37,257 bases of DNA from the NCBI GenBank assembly GCA_049644265.1, contig JBARRO010000132.1:1-37257 (forward strand), given 5' to 3'. Each line of letters begins with the position of its first letter. Within the stretch, counting starts at the first letter, position 1. Made by a program: the position numbers and the translations under genes. The notes beneath the pieces are model-generated. The model had not been told where the DNA came from and searched no databases. It worked only from the letters and a program-made list of their open reading frames with translations. Positions 14,675-23,619 of the stretch are shown in pieces. Source of the DNA: JBARRO01 sp049644265 (GTDB lineage Bacteria; Bacteroidota; Ignavibacteria; UBA10030).

Positions 14675-16126
14675 TCAGCGTGCGATGGTGTTAAATTCCT
14701 TGATGAGTTCGTCAAACCGGCTGACTTCATCCTCGAACAGGGCGTGCCAGTATTCGGGATCCCACTGAGCGTTGAGCTCCTCGACAGTCTTACCCTGTTG
14801 CTCCACCCAGGTGAAGTATTTCAGGTTGTGTATCGCTTTTCGCTCGGGATAGGTCAGTTCTTTGAAGAAGTCGGTTTTCTGGTGAGCAAGCGGCCCTGAT
14901 TGATCCTTGGCAGCCTCGGTCGCTGTATAAGGCCCGAACTCCGTTCTGAGTTCCTGCAGACGGGACACGTACAGATCCACAGAATCTGTGAAAATCGTAA
15001 AGATCACATCCTGTTCGTCAAGCTCGAAATGTTTTGCGGTCTTGATCGATGCAAGAAGATTGCATATGCTCGAAATACCAAGCAAGGGCAGTTGCTTTAA
15101 TTGAACGGCTGTTACGCCGAGCCCGGCAAGATACTCTCTCCCTTGTTTCTCATTGAAAAGCCGAAGGATGCGCAGGCAATCCTCATCATCGATCGCGGCA
15201 ACGGCATCAGTGTTCCGGACATTGTGGACCCACGGCACATGTTTGTCGCCGATACCCTCGATGCGATGGCTCCCGAAGCCGGACATGAGAAGTGTGGGAC
15301 ACTGGAGCGCCTCTGTAGCCACAATCTTCAGGTGCGGATGCAGTTTCTTGAGATAATCCCCCGCAGCGATCGTGCCCGCCGACCCGGTGGCAGAAACATA
15401 CGCTGCCGCGCGAGCACTCCTTGCTCTCAGTTTTTCGAACACTTCCTGCACGGCCGGGCCCGTGACGTTGTAGTGCCAGATCGGATTGCCGAATTCCTCA
15501 AACTGATTGAAGATGAAGTTCTTCGGATCCTTCTTCAGCTCCCAGCATTTATCATAGATCTCTTTCACGTTCGACTCGCTCCCGGGCGTGGCAATGACTT
15601 CGGAGCCGATTTGCTTCAGCCATGCAAATCGCTCCTTTGACATTTCTTCGGGGAGAATCGCGACAGATGTGCAGCCGAGGAGAGCGCAGTCGAAGGCACC
15701 GCCCCGACAGAAATTGCCCGTTGACGGCCACACCGCTTTGTGCATCGACGGATCGAACTCGCCGCTGACAAGACGCGGAACAAGACAGCCAAACGCAGCT
15801 CCTACCTTGTGTGCCCCGGTCGGAAAGTACTTTCCAACAAGGCCAACGATTCGTGCTTTAACACCGGTGATCGCCGGTGGAATCTCAATGAAGTTAACAT
15901 TTCCGAATCCGCCTGTTTTCACGTCATTCTTCCATGTAATCCGGAAGAGGTTGAGGGGATTCACGTCCCCCATCTTCACGCTTGCGAGTTTGTCTTTTAC
16001 CGATTTCGGCACGGTGTCGGGATCTTTCATCTGGGCAAATGTCGGGATGGTGATCCCAAGCTTCTTACACCGGGCCGCTGTTTTCTTGATAACTTCAGGT
16101 CTGAGTTTCCTGATAATCTTCGCCAT
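14675..16126 (-). CDS. PLP-dependent enzyme of the cysteine/threonine synthase fold
   Basis: A 483-residue fold-type II PLP enzyme. PTGAHKVGAAFG places the cofactor-binding Lys at K107, STGNF (135-139) is the substrate-carboxylate loop, and SATGSAGTIAAGDYL is the glycine-rich phosphate cup. The length exceeds cysteine synthase (about 310) and YgeX diaminopropionate ammonia-lyase (about 400), with a helical C-terminal extension ending in EDEVSRFDELIKEFN. It sits in the slot that ygeX takes in E. coli, between ygeW and ygeY, so an alpha,beta-eliminating ammonia-lyase or a beta-replacement enzyme is plausible. Spacing to both neighbours is 9-13 nt. The substrate is inferred from context only. 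Confidence 0.85.
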   Translation of the reverse strand: MAKIIRKLRPEVIKKTAARCKKLGITIPTFAQMKDPDTVPKSVKDKLASVKMGDVNPLNLFRITWKNDVKTGGFGNVNFIEIPPAITGVKARIVGLVGKYFPTGAHKVGAAFGCLVPRLVSGEFDPSMHKAVWPSTGNFCRGGAFDCALLGCTSVAILPEEMSKERFAWLKQIGSEVIATPGSESNVKEIYDKCWELKKDPKNFIFNQFEEFGNPIWHYNVTGPAVQEVFEKLRARSARAAAYVSATGSAGTIAAGDYLKKLHPHLKIVATEALQCPTLLMSGFGSHRIEGIGDKHVPWVHNVRNTDAVAAIDDEDCLRILRLFNEKQGREYLAGLGVTAVQLKQLPLLGISSICNLLASIKTAKHFELDEQDVIFTIFTDSVDLYVSRLQELRTEFGPYTATEAAKDQSGPLAHQKTDFFKELTYPERKAIHNLKYFTWVEQQGKTVEELNAQWDPEYWHALFEDEVSRFDELIKEFNTIAR

Positions 16127-16135
16127 GTGAATTCC

Positions 16136-17329
16136 TTAGATCAATCTTTGAATTTTGTGCCGCGTCATCGCCTGGAGTTTCTTTCCAGGATTCTCGATTC
16201 GGGAGAGAACAATCATCGCGGCAATCACGAAGGGCTTGTAGCCGGCTTCCGCATATGTTGAAAGCCGGTACTTGTCAAATACGTTTCTCGAAACCTCCCC
16301 CTGGACACAACTCACGCCGGAAATGTCCGCCGGCAGACAGTGCATGTAAAGAGCGTTTCCTTTGTCTGTGAGCTTCATCTTCTTCTCATCACATTCCCAG
16401 CTTTTGAACTTCGCGTTGTTTGCAAGACATTCTTTTTCGAGATCCACGAGCCCTGGCTTATCCCCCTTGTTCAACAGCTCGGTCCTGCGCTGCATGACCT
16501 GAAAAGGTGCCCACGATTTGGGGTACACGACATCGGCATGGTCAAAAGCCTCCTCCATGGTGTCGACCACACTGAATGTTCCCTTGTTCTGGCCGGCGTT
16601 CTTTTTTGCAAGCTGGACAACGTCCGGAAGAAGATCGTACCCTTTCGGATGTGCAAGACACACGTTCATGCCGAATCGCGTCATCAGTCCGATGATTCCC
16701 TGCGGGACGGAGAGCGGCTTGCCGTAGCTCGGCGAGTATGCCCACGTCATTGCGATTTTCTTTCCCCGCAGGACATCGAGTGAGCCGAAGTGGCTCCTCA
16801 AGTGGGAAAGGTCGGCGAGACTCTGCGTCGGATGGTCGACATCGCACTGAAGATTGATGACACTCGGCCGGCGATGGAGCACACCTTTCTCAAATCCTTC
16901 CTGAACAGCTGCGCCAACCTCGCGCATATACTTGTTCCCTTCTCCAAGGAACATGTCGTCGCGAATTCCGATAACTTCCGCAAGAAACGAGATCATGTTC
17001 GCAGTCTCGCGCACCGTCTCGCCGTGCGCGATTTGTGATTTCTCCTCGTCCAGTTCGGAAAGCCCTAACCCGAGGGCGTTCACTGCAGAGGCAAAACTGA
17101 AACGCGTCCGCGTGGACTTGTCCCGAAAGATCGATATCGCCAGGCCTGTGTCGAACGCACGGATGGATGAACCCGATCTATGGAGTTCTTTCAGAATCTC
17201 AGTTACCATGAGGACGGCTTGTATTTCTTCATCGGAGCGCTCCCACGTAAGCAGGAAGTCCTTGTTCACCATGTTGAGCTTGAGTTTCTTGAGAGCGTCG
17301 ATTGGTGCCTTGATCTGATTTCTTTTCAT
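16136..17329 (-). CDS. ygeW: Knotted carbamoyltransferase YgeW
   Basis: A 397-residue aspartate/ornithine-type carbamoyltransferase, equal in length to E. coli YgeW. It has the carbamoyl-phosphate loop STRTR (72-76), QCDVDHPTQS (the HPxQ motif) and HCLPAD near the C-terminus. The proline-rich insertion around SPSYGKPLSVPQG is the knotted-loop region of the YgeW subgroup. The amino substrate of YgeW is unknown. It could run in the phosphorolytic direction to release carbamoyl phosphate during purine-derived ureide breakdown, as suggested for the E. coli cluster. The ATG follows preA by 19 nt. Confidence 0.93.
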   Translation of the reverse strand: MKRNQIKAPIDALKKLKLNMVNKDFLLTWERSDEEIQAVLMVTEILKELHRSGSSIRAFDTGLAISIFRDKSTRTRFSFASAVNALGLGLSELDEEKSQIAHGETVRETANMISFLAEVIGIRDDMFLGEGNKYMREVGAAVQEGFEKGVLHRRPSVINLQCDVDHPTQSLADLSHLRSHFGSLDVLRGKKIAMTWAYSPSYGKPLSVPQGIIGLMTRFGMNVCLAHPKGYDLLPDVVQLAKKNAGQNKGTFSVVDTMEEAFDHADVVYPKSWAPFQVMQRRTELLNKGDKPGLVDLEKECLANNAKFKSWECDEKKMKLTDKGNALYMHCLPADISGVSCVQGEVSRNVFDKYRLSTYAEAGYKPFVIAAMIVLSRIENPGKKLQAMTRHKIQRLI

Positions 17330-17348
17330 TCTATTCCTTACTGAACTA

Positions 17349-18575
17349 TTAGGCCACTGCTTTCATCGTGATGCAACCCTCAACCGGACATACATGCTGA
17401 CACAATCCGCATCCGACACATCGGTTCGTGTCAACATGGGGGAGCCTGTCCTCCGTTCGATCAATGGCCATATGACCGCCGTCGCGGCAGGAAACATAGC
17501 ACACGTCGCACCGGATACAGGTCTGTTCGTCGATGGAGCTCCGGACATTTTTTCTCGGCAAGTCGTCGTGCATGACAATATTGGGGAGCGCTTTGCCGAC
17601 AATGTCTTTTGGAGAGTGGAAGCCCATTTCACTGAGATAATGACCCATGCCGCTTCTGAGGTCGTCGATCACACGAAATCCGTAATGCATGACGACCGTG
17701 CAGAACTCCACAACCCCCGCTCCGACGGCCATGAATTCGACCGCGTCTTTCCATGCAGCAGCTCCGCCGGTGCCAAGAATCGGGATGTCAACGTTGCGGG
17801 CAATTTCAGCGATTGTCCTGAGCGTGATCGGTTTGATGGCCGGGCCTGTCATTCCGCTATAGGTTGATTTCCCGCCGAGGTTTGGCAACGGTGCAAAGCT
17901 ATGGATGTCAATGCCCATAAGCGCCTGGATCGAGTTCGAAACCGTAAGGGCGTCGCATCCGCTGCGCTTCACGGCTTTGGCCACTTCAACGATATCCGTT
18001 ACATGGGGAGTTATTTTGATGGAGATGGGCACTTTCTTCGAGGCCTCTTTGACCCATCGCGCCGTCAGTTCGGTCGCCTGGAGACTCTGAGCGAGCATTT
18101 TGCCCGGATCTTCTCCGATATTGCCCTGCGGACACGAGAAGCTGCATTCAATCAGATCGACTCCCGCTCGTTCCAATCGTTCAACGAGATACTGCCAGTC
18201 CTCTTTTCTTCCTGCCATGATACTTGCGGCAACCATCTTGTCAGGAAATTCCTTCTTCAATGTTCTGACATTGTGTTCAACCTTGTCAATATGGTGCTCC
18301 GAGATAAGATCGATGTTTCCCATCCCGAAGAGCTTCCGTCCCTCGTAGTCAAATGTCGACATCATCGGGTAGCAAAGGTCAACACGCGTGCCAACAACTG
18401 ACGTCGTTTTGAGAATCGCTCCGGCCCATCCCATTTGAAATGCACGTCGCACCATTTCTATCTTGTCCGTCGAGGGTCCGGCCGCCAGGATGAACGGATT
18501 CTCGAGATGCATTCCGAGAAATTCGTAGGAAAGATCCAGCGCAGGATAGATTTCAACTTCTTTGAATCTGGCCAT
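17349..18575 (-). CDS. preA: Dihydropyrimidine dehydrogenase-type subunit PreA
   Basis: A 408-residue protein. Residues 1-310 form a dihydroorotate dehydrogenase-like FMN barrel (NPFILAAGPSTDKIEMV, ECSFSCPQGN, LTVSNSI, ILGTGGAAAWKDAVEF). Residues 345-405 hold two [4Fe-4S] ferredoxin motifs, at C353/356/359/363 and C386/389/392/396. With PreT it forms an NAD-linked enzyme that reduces or oxidises pyrimidines or related rings. I prefer the ATG at 18575, which has GAGG 5 nt upstream. A GTG at 18581 overlaps the preT stop as GTGA and is the alternative. The two genes are tightly coupled. Confidence 0.93.
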   Translation of the reverse strand: MARFKEVEIYPALDLSYEFLGMHLENPFILAAGPSTDKIEMVRRAFQMGWAGAILKTTSVVGTRVDLCYPMMSTFDYEGRKLFGMGNIDLISEHHIDKVEHNVRTLKKEFPDKMVAASIMAGRKEDWQYLVERLERAGVDLIECSFSCPQGNIGEDPGKMLAQSLQATELTARWVKEASKKVPISIKITPHVTDIVEVAKAVKRSGCDALTVSNSIQALMGIDIHSFAPLPNLGGKSTYSGMTGPAIKPITLRTIAEIARNVDIPILGTGGAAAWKDAVEFMAVGAGVVEFCTVVMHYGFRVIDDLRSGMGHYLSEMGFHSPKDIVGKALPNIVMHDDLPRKNVRSSIDEQTCIRCDVCYVSCRDGGHMAIDRTEDRLPHVDTNRCVGCGLCQHVCPVEGCITMKAVA

Positions 18576-18577
18576 TG

Positions 18578-19837
18578 TCACCTCTGCTTCTTCGACAAAA
18601 AATCATGGATGGCATGCGCTGCCTGCTTGCCGTGCGCAACGGACTGAACCACAGTACCCTCGCCGGTAATAACATCGCCACCGGCAAAGACACGATGATT
18701 GGAGGTTCGATAATTCTTATCGACGCTGACGTAGCCCTGCTTCGTGCGCTTTATTCCTCCCAGCCAATCGGCCTCGACTACCTGGCCAATCGCAACAACC
18801 ACCGTATCGGCTTCGATCAAAAACTCCGACCCTTTGACTTCAACCGGGATGGGCCTTCCGCTTTTGTCTTTCTTCCGACCCAGACGGGTGCTTCGACACT
18901 GAACAGTCCGCACTGAACGGCTACCGATGATGCTGACTGGATTCGTCAAAAACCGAATCTCGACTCCTTGTTTCCGTGCCTCGTTCAATTCACTTTTCCA
19001 GATCCGCATTTCCTTTTCGCTTCGGCGGTAGATCAAAATGACCCGCTCTGCTCCAAGTCTCTTCGCTGTTGAAGCCGTATCGAGTGAAACATTCCCGCCT
19101 CCCACAATGACAACGGATCTTCCAACCTTCAATCGGGACGGACTTCGTTTTGCCTGGCGGAGAAATTGGAGTGCAGGCACGACACCGTTAAGATGTTCAC
19201 CGGGGATTCCGAGGAGACGATCGCGTCCGAGTCCCACCGAAAGAAAAACTGCGTCTGAAGTCTGCACGGTTTTTTTAAACGACGCTGCGTTCATCTCCTG
19301 TTTTGTTACCGGAAAGTATTGTGTGAGGAATTGAATGTCGGCCTGCAATTCAGAATTGTTGAGACGAAAGGGAGGGATGCTCTTGGCAGGAACACCGCCC
19401 GGCCCACCGGAATCGTAGACCTTGACTTGATGTCCAAGCTTCGTGAGCTCGAACGCGCAGCTGAGTCCTGCGGGACCCGCGCCGATGACTCCGACGTTCG
19501 TCAACGGCTTCGGAAACTTTTTTGTTTTTGAATACCCTTGACGGCTCTCGTTTTGCGTGGCAAAGAAATGCAGGTCGCGGATTTCAATCGGAGCGTCCTG
19601 CTTGCCTCTCGTGCACACTGACTGACAGAACATCTCCTGGGGGCACACTTTTCCACACGTGTTTGCGAGAGCGTTGGAGGTCTTCACGACTTCCGCGGCT
19701 CCTATGATGTTGCCGCTTCGGATCATCCCGATGAACTTCGGGATATCGATGTGCGTCGGGCACGCTGCAACGCACGGTGCATCGAAGCACTGGAGGCAGC
19801 GCTCGGATTCAACGGTTGCCTGCTGAGGGGTCATCAT
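18578..19837 (-). CDS. preT: NAD(P)-linked flavoprotein subunit PreT
   Basis: A 419-residue protein of the PreT/GltD type. The N-terminus carries cysteine motifs for [4Fe-4S] clusters (CLQCFDAPCVAACP; CGKVCPQEMFCQSVC). It is followed by an FAD-binding GAGPAGLSCAFEL and a second Rossmann GGGNVSLDTA for NAD(P), with a C-terminal FAGGDVITGEGTVVQSVAHG FAD-closing motif. It feeds electrons between NAD(P)H and PreA. The ATG at 19837 overlaps the upstream stop (ATGATGA). The frame is open to 19894, but that part lies inside the upstream gene. Confidence 0.93.
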   Translation of the reverse strand: MMTPQQATVESERCLQCFDAPCVAACPTHIDIPKFIGMIRSGNIIGAAEVVKTSNALANTCGKVCPQEMFCQSVCTRGKQDAPIEIRDLHFFATQNESRQGYSKTKKFPKPLTNVGVIGAGPAGLSCAFELTKLGHQVKVYDSGGPGGVPAKSIPPFRLNNSELQADIQFLTQYFPVTKQEMNAASFKKTVQTSDAVFLSVGLGRDRLLGIPGEHLNGVVPALQFLRQAKRSPSRLKVGRSVVIVGGGNVSLDTASTAKRLGAERVILIYRRSEKEMRIWKSELNEARKQGVEIRFLTNPVSIIGSRSVRTVQCRSTRLGRKKDKSGRPIPVEVKGSEFLIEADTVVVAIGQVVEADWLGGIKRTKQGYVSVDKNYRTSNHRVFAGGDVITGEGTVVQSVAHGKQAAHAIHDFLSKKQR

Positions 19838-20298
19838 TCGGATTTGGCTTCCTTGATTGCATCGACAATTTGCTGGTAACCGCTGCAGCGACAAAGATTT
19901 CCGGAGATCGCCACGCGGACTTCTGTTTCAGATGGGTTCGGTATGCGATCGATGAGTTCCTTTGCGCTCATGAGCATTCCGGGAGTGCAGAATCCGCAGT
20001 GGACAGCGCCATGGTCCAAAAAGGATTCCTGGAGTGGGTGAAGATGATTCGCTTTGGACATTCCCTCAACCGTCGTGATCTCAGCACCATCCGCTTGAGG
20101 GGCAAGAACGAGACATGCGTTGACCGCCTTGCCGTCCATGAGGACGGTGCAAGCACCGCATTCGCCGATCTCGCACCCACGCTTCGTGCCGGTGAGTCCC
20201 AGTTCATCTCTCAGCACATCAAGAAGAGTGCTGTTCGACTTGACTTCCAGGCGATGACGTGTTGTGTTGACGGATATATGGATTTCAGTTGCTCTCAT
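19834..20298 (-). CDS. xdhC: Molybdenum hydroxylase [2Fe-2S] subunit (XdhC-like)
   Basis: A 154-residue subunit with a plant-type [2Fe-2S] domain (C42, C47, C50, C62: GCEIGECGACTV) and a second helical [2Fe-2S] domain (CGFCTPGM and NLCRCSGYQ). This is the standard small subunit of three-part xanthine dehydrogenases; it passes electrons from the Mo centre to FAD. The ATG at 20298 begins the domain; upstream in-frame codons run into a repeat. The 118-nt gap to xdhB is filled by the repeat at 20316-20416, which breaks the otherwise overlapping gene order. Confidence 0.93.
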   Translation of the reverse strand: MRATEIHISVNTTRHRLEVKSNSTLLDVLRDELGLTGTKRGCEIGECGACTVLMDGKAVNACLVLAPQADGAEITTVEGMSKANHLHPLQESFLDHGAVHCGFCTPGMLMSAKELIDRIPNPSETEVRVAISGNLCRCSGYQQIVDAIKEAKSE

Positions 20299-20315
20299 AG
20301 GTCTTAGAAGAATAA

Positions 20316-20416
20316 CCACAGAGATCGCAGAGAACATGGAGAAGAGAAGGGTATCAAATACTTAAACTTCCCCCTTCGTCCTCCGCGCCTGCCTGCCGCG
20401 GGCAGGTTCTCCGCGG
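20316..20416. repeat. Repeat-rich insert within the operon
   Basis: It begins with 9-nt units ccacagaga/tcgcagaga/acatggaga (20316-20342) and ends with a 6-bp palindromic hairpin (CCTGCC-gcg-GGCAGG, 20392-20406) reaching the xdhB stop codon. It separates two genes of an otherwise nearly gapless operon. The layout suggests a small dispersed intergenic element. Confidence 0.55.
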
Positions 20417-21271
20417 TTAAGAACACAACTCGAGCGCCCGCCGGACAAGCACCGCAAGAACGGGCTCCTTGTACTCCGTGGACCATCGGCGTCCTGTTGA
20501 CGAAATCATGACCGCCGAAACGATCTTTCCTGCTTGATCGAACAAATCCTTGGTCCCTTTCTTACCAATAAGTAATCGTTCGGCTTCGGTCACCCTCTGC
20601 CACGTTGGGAATGCAGCACCCGGAACAATGCGGGCTTCTTTGATAATCCCTTTCGAATCCATCAGCAGCATCGCTGCGACACTCAGACGGGCGATCGACA
20701 GGGCGTTGCGTCTTCCAAGTTTGATGAATGAGCTCCTCGTATGCTCAGGCGGTTTTTGAAACCGGATCTCCACGAGAATTTCTTCCTTCTCCGCTAGAGT
20801 GCGATAGGGTTCGACAAAGAACTTGGCGAGATCCACTTCGCGTTCATTTCTCTTTGAATGGAGCTTTACTCGTGCATTGAGCACCATAAGAGGAGGAACC
20901 ATGTCGGCACACGCAGCGGCGTTCATGACATTGCCTCCGACCGTGCCTCGGTTCCGAATTTGGGGTGAACCTATTGTCGACGCGGCTTGCGCAAGAGCAG
21001 GTGCCCATTGGGCAACGAGTGGCGAGTGAAGGATGTTGTCATGTGTCGTCAGCGGCTTTATGACAATTGAATCGCCAGTCTCTTCAATGCCACGCAGACC
21101 GGAGATTCTGCTGAGATCTACCAAAGGCTTCTCCGAAGGCTCCTTCGAATTGCGAAGCTCGAGAAGCAGATCGGTCCCTCCTGCCAGAATCCGGACGTCA
21201 GGCCCGAGCTCGGAAAGGAGCGTGCAGGCCTCACTTAGAGATTGCGGAGAAAAGTACTCCACGGTTCTCAT
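20417..21271 (-). CDS. xdhB: Molybdenum hydroxylase FAD subunit (XdhB-like)
   Basis: A 284-residue FAD-binding subunit of the CO dehydrogenase medium-chain/xanthine dehydrogenase family. It has the FAD pyrophosphate loop VRILAGGTDLLLEL (residues 28-41) and the second flavin motif IRNRGTVGGNVMNAAACADMVP, then the CODH flavoprotein C-terminal domain. It receives electrons from the [2Fe-2S] subunit and reduces NAD+ or another acceptor. The ATG overlaps the xdhA stop by 4 nt (ATGA). Confidence 0.92.
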   Translation of the reverse strand: MRTVEYFSPQSLSEACTLLSELGPDVRILAGGTDLLLELRNSKEPSEKPLVDLSRISGLRGIEETGDSIVIKPLTTHDNILHSPLVAQWAPALAQAASTIGSPQIRNRGTVGGNVMNAAACADMVPPLMVLNARVKLHSKRNEREVDLAKFFVEPYRTLAEKEEILVEIRFQKPPEHTRSSFIKLGRRNALSIARLSVAAMLLMDSKGIIKEARIVPGAAFPTWQRVTEAERLLIGKKGTKDLFDQAGKIVSAVMISSTGRRWSTEYKEPVLAVLVRRALELCS

Positions 21272-23619
21272 GGCTCGTCGGTCCTGATTTTGCAGGAGTC
21301 AGCCGCAGACTCTTTCTTTGATGAACCCCGCCCGCCGTGCCGGACCAGTGTGTGTCCGAGCAATACACGTTCAAGATTGGCAGGGATCTCGCAGAGACGC
21401 TTCCCTGTCGCGTTGAAAATTGCATTCACAATTGCCGGAGCGGCTATTTCATTCGTCGGTTCGCCAACGGATTTCGCTCCGAACGGCCCTGCCGGATCTT
21501 CATTTTCCACAATGATTGTCTTAATCCTCGGCACATCCAAAGACGTTGGGATCAGGTATTCATCAAAATTCAATTGCTTGGGCACACCGTTGTCGATCTC
21601 AAATTCTTCCATCAATCCATACCCCAACCCCATCGCCACACCGCCGTACATCTGTGCCTCAACTGCTGCACGATTGATCGCTTTCCCCACATCGTGCACC
21701 GAAACAAAATCCACCACATCTACTTTTCCTGTTTTGGTATCCACTTCCACTTCCGCTGCATTGGCGCCGTAGACGAAGGTAAAGTACGCCTCACCCTGAC
21801 CCTGTTTCTCGTCCCATGAGGTTGGGGGCGACTTGTGCCATCCAAGGCCTATCATCGGCTTCCCTTTGTTGAAACATTCCGCCGCAAGCTCGGAAAACGA
21901 AGCGAGGCGTTGCCGGGACTCCGCATGGACGAGATGATCGTTTTCAAGATCCAGTTGCGAAGACTTCAGTGACGTCATCTCACCGGCAACCTCCAGCAGA
22001 GTGTTCCGCACTTTCTCAGCAGCGTTTTTCGCAGCCGACCCTCCCATGATCGTTCCTCGTGAAGCGACCGTAGGACCGGAATCCGCGACACGGCTGGTGT
22101 TCGTGTTCAGGAAATGAATCCTGTTCATGGAGATCCCCAGCACCTCCACAACTATTTGCGCCATCTGGGTTTGCGCGCCCTGACCCATGTCTGTCACGCC
22201 CGAGGAAACGATGACGCTTCCGTCCGTCTGCACAGACACGATGGTTTCTGCCGCATCGGTACCTTCTGCTCCCAGCGAGACTCCCCGATAACTGCAGGCG
22301 AGTCCGATGCCACGACGCTTCTCGCCGTTGGATTGTTTGCGAAACTGACGCCATTTATTTTCGAAGTCGATCGAAGCGGCCGCCTTGGTCAGGACCTCCT
22401 TCAGGCTCACCACGTGTGTGAGCTTCTGGCCTGTCGCAGTGACCGCGCCGGTTTCAAATCCGTTCTTCATCCGAATTTCCAACGGGTTGAGACCGACCTT
22501 TTCGCCAAGCTCGTCCATCATGGATTCGATTGCGAAGTTCACCTGCGGCGACCCGAACCCCCGCATCGCTCCCGTGTAGTTGTTGTTGGTATACGCGGCG
22601 TAGACGTCAGTCTTTACATTCTCGCAATAGTACGGCCCGGTTGCCTGCACGGTGGAACGCCACGTGACAAACTGACTCATCGAAGCGTACGCGCCTCCAT
22701 CGGCCACAATACGACTTTCCATCGCTTTAATCGAGCCATCTTTCATGCCGCCCCATTTGTATTGAAGGATGTACGGATGACGCTTGTAGCTCTCGAGCAT
22801 GGACTCTTCGCGCGTGTTAACCATCTTGACCGGTTTTCCGGTCTTACTGGCCAACAAAGCTGCCCGACAGCACATGGAGGTCATCGCTTCATCCTTGCCT
22901 CCGAAGGATCCACCGAGCGTGGCTTGGATGATCTGTACCTGATTGAGAGGAAGACGCAACGCTTCTGCAACAGAGCGACGACTGGAGAAGAGATTCTGGA
23001 CCGAGCCAGTGATTTTCACTCCCCCCTGCTCATCGGGTTCTGCGAGTACGGCTTCCGGCTCGATGTACGAATGTTCGACGAACTGCGTTTTGAACGTCCG
23101 TTCGAGAATAAAGTCGGACTCCTGAAACCCTTTCTGCACGTCACCCTTGCGGACCTTGTGATGAACAAACTCATTCTTGTCACCATGAATGGCGGGAGAA
23201 CCGGGTTTCATGGCTTCTTCAGGATCGGAGACAATCGGGAGGGGCTCGTACTTTACTTCGATAAGATCGACAGCCCGCTCCGCGATCTCTTTGGTCCTTG
23301 CAGCAACAAGGGCGACGCCATCGCCAAGGTACCGGACTTTGTCCTCTGCAAGAATCTGTTGGTTCTTGAGTACAATTCCGAACGCTTTACTACCGGGGAT
23401 ATCCGACGCTGTCAAGACGGCTTCGACGCCGGGAAGTTCTTTCGCTCTTGTCGTGTCGATTCTCAAGATCCGGGCATGCGCATATTTCGAACGTAGAGCT
23501 TTGCCCCATAGCTGGTGAGCGACGTTATAGTCCTCAGCGAACTTCGCCCTTCCCGTCACTTTTCCCCAGGCGTCAACACGCCGTTCAGACTTCCCGATGA
23601 TTTTGAGTTTGGCGCCCAT
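21268..23619 (-). CDS. xdhA: Molybdenum hydroxylase catalytic subunit (XdhA-like)
   Basis: A 783-residue molybdopterin-binding subunit of the xanthine dehydrogenase/aldehyde oxidase family. An N-terminal a/b hammerhead domain (VTGRAKFAEDY) is followed by the Mo-cofactor motifs LGGSFGGKDE, AMRGFGSPQVNFAIES, MGQGAQTQMAQI and GPFGAKSVGEP. The Glu in the last motif is the general base next to Mo. It hydroxylates an N-heterocycle, most likely a purine given the cluster. The active-site residues that would separate xanthine from hypoxanthine or nicotinate use cannot be judged by eye. It directly follows the ssnA-like gene with no gap. Confidence 0.93.
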   Translation of the reverse strand: MGAKLKIIGKSERRVDAWGKVTGRAKFAEDYNVAHQLWGKALRSKYAHARILRIDTTRAKELPGVEAVLTASDIPGSKAFGIVLKNQQILAEDKVRYLGDGVALVAARTKEIAERAVDLIEVKYEPLPIVSDPEEAMKPGSPAIHGDKNEFVHHKVRKGDVQKGFQESDFILERTFKTQFVEHSYIEPEAVLAEPDEQGGVKITGSVQNLFSSRRSVAEALRLPLNQVQIIQATLGGSFGGKDEAMTSMCCRAALLASKTGKPVKMVNTREESMLESYKRHPYILQYKWGGMKDGSIKAMESRIVADGGAYASMSQFVTWRSTVQATGPYYCENVKTDVYAAYTNNNYTGAMRGFGSPQVNFAIESMMDELGEKVGLNPLEIRMKNGFETGAVTATGQKLTHVVSLKEVLTKAAASIDFENKWRQFRKQSNGEKRRGIGLACSYRGVSLGAEGTDAAETIVSVQTDGSVIVSSGVTDMGQGAQTQMAQIVVEVLGISMNRIHFLNTNTSRVADSGPTVASRGTIMGGSAAKNAAEKVRNTLLEVAGEMTSLKSSQLDLENDHLVHAESRQRLASFSELAAECFNKGKPMIGLGWHKSPPTSWDEKQGQGEAYFTFVYGANAAEVEVDTKTGKVDVVDFVSVHDVGKAINRAAVEAQMYGGVAMGLGYGLMEEFEIDNGVPKQLNFDEYLIPTSLDVPRIKTIIVENEDPAGPFGAKSVGEPTNEIAAPAIVNAIFNATGKRLCEIPANLERVLLGHTLVRHGGRGSSKKESAADSCKIRTDEP

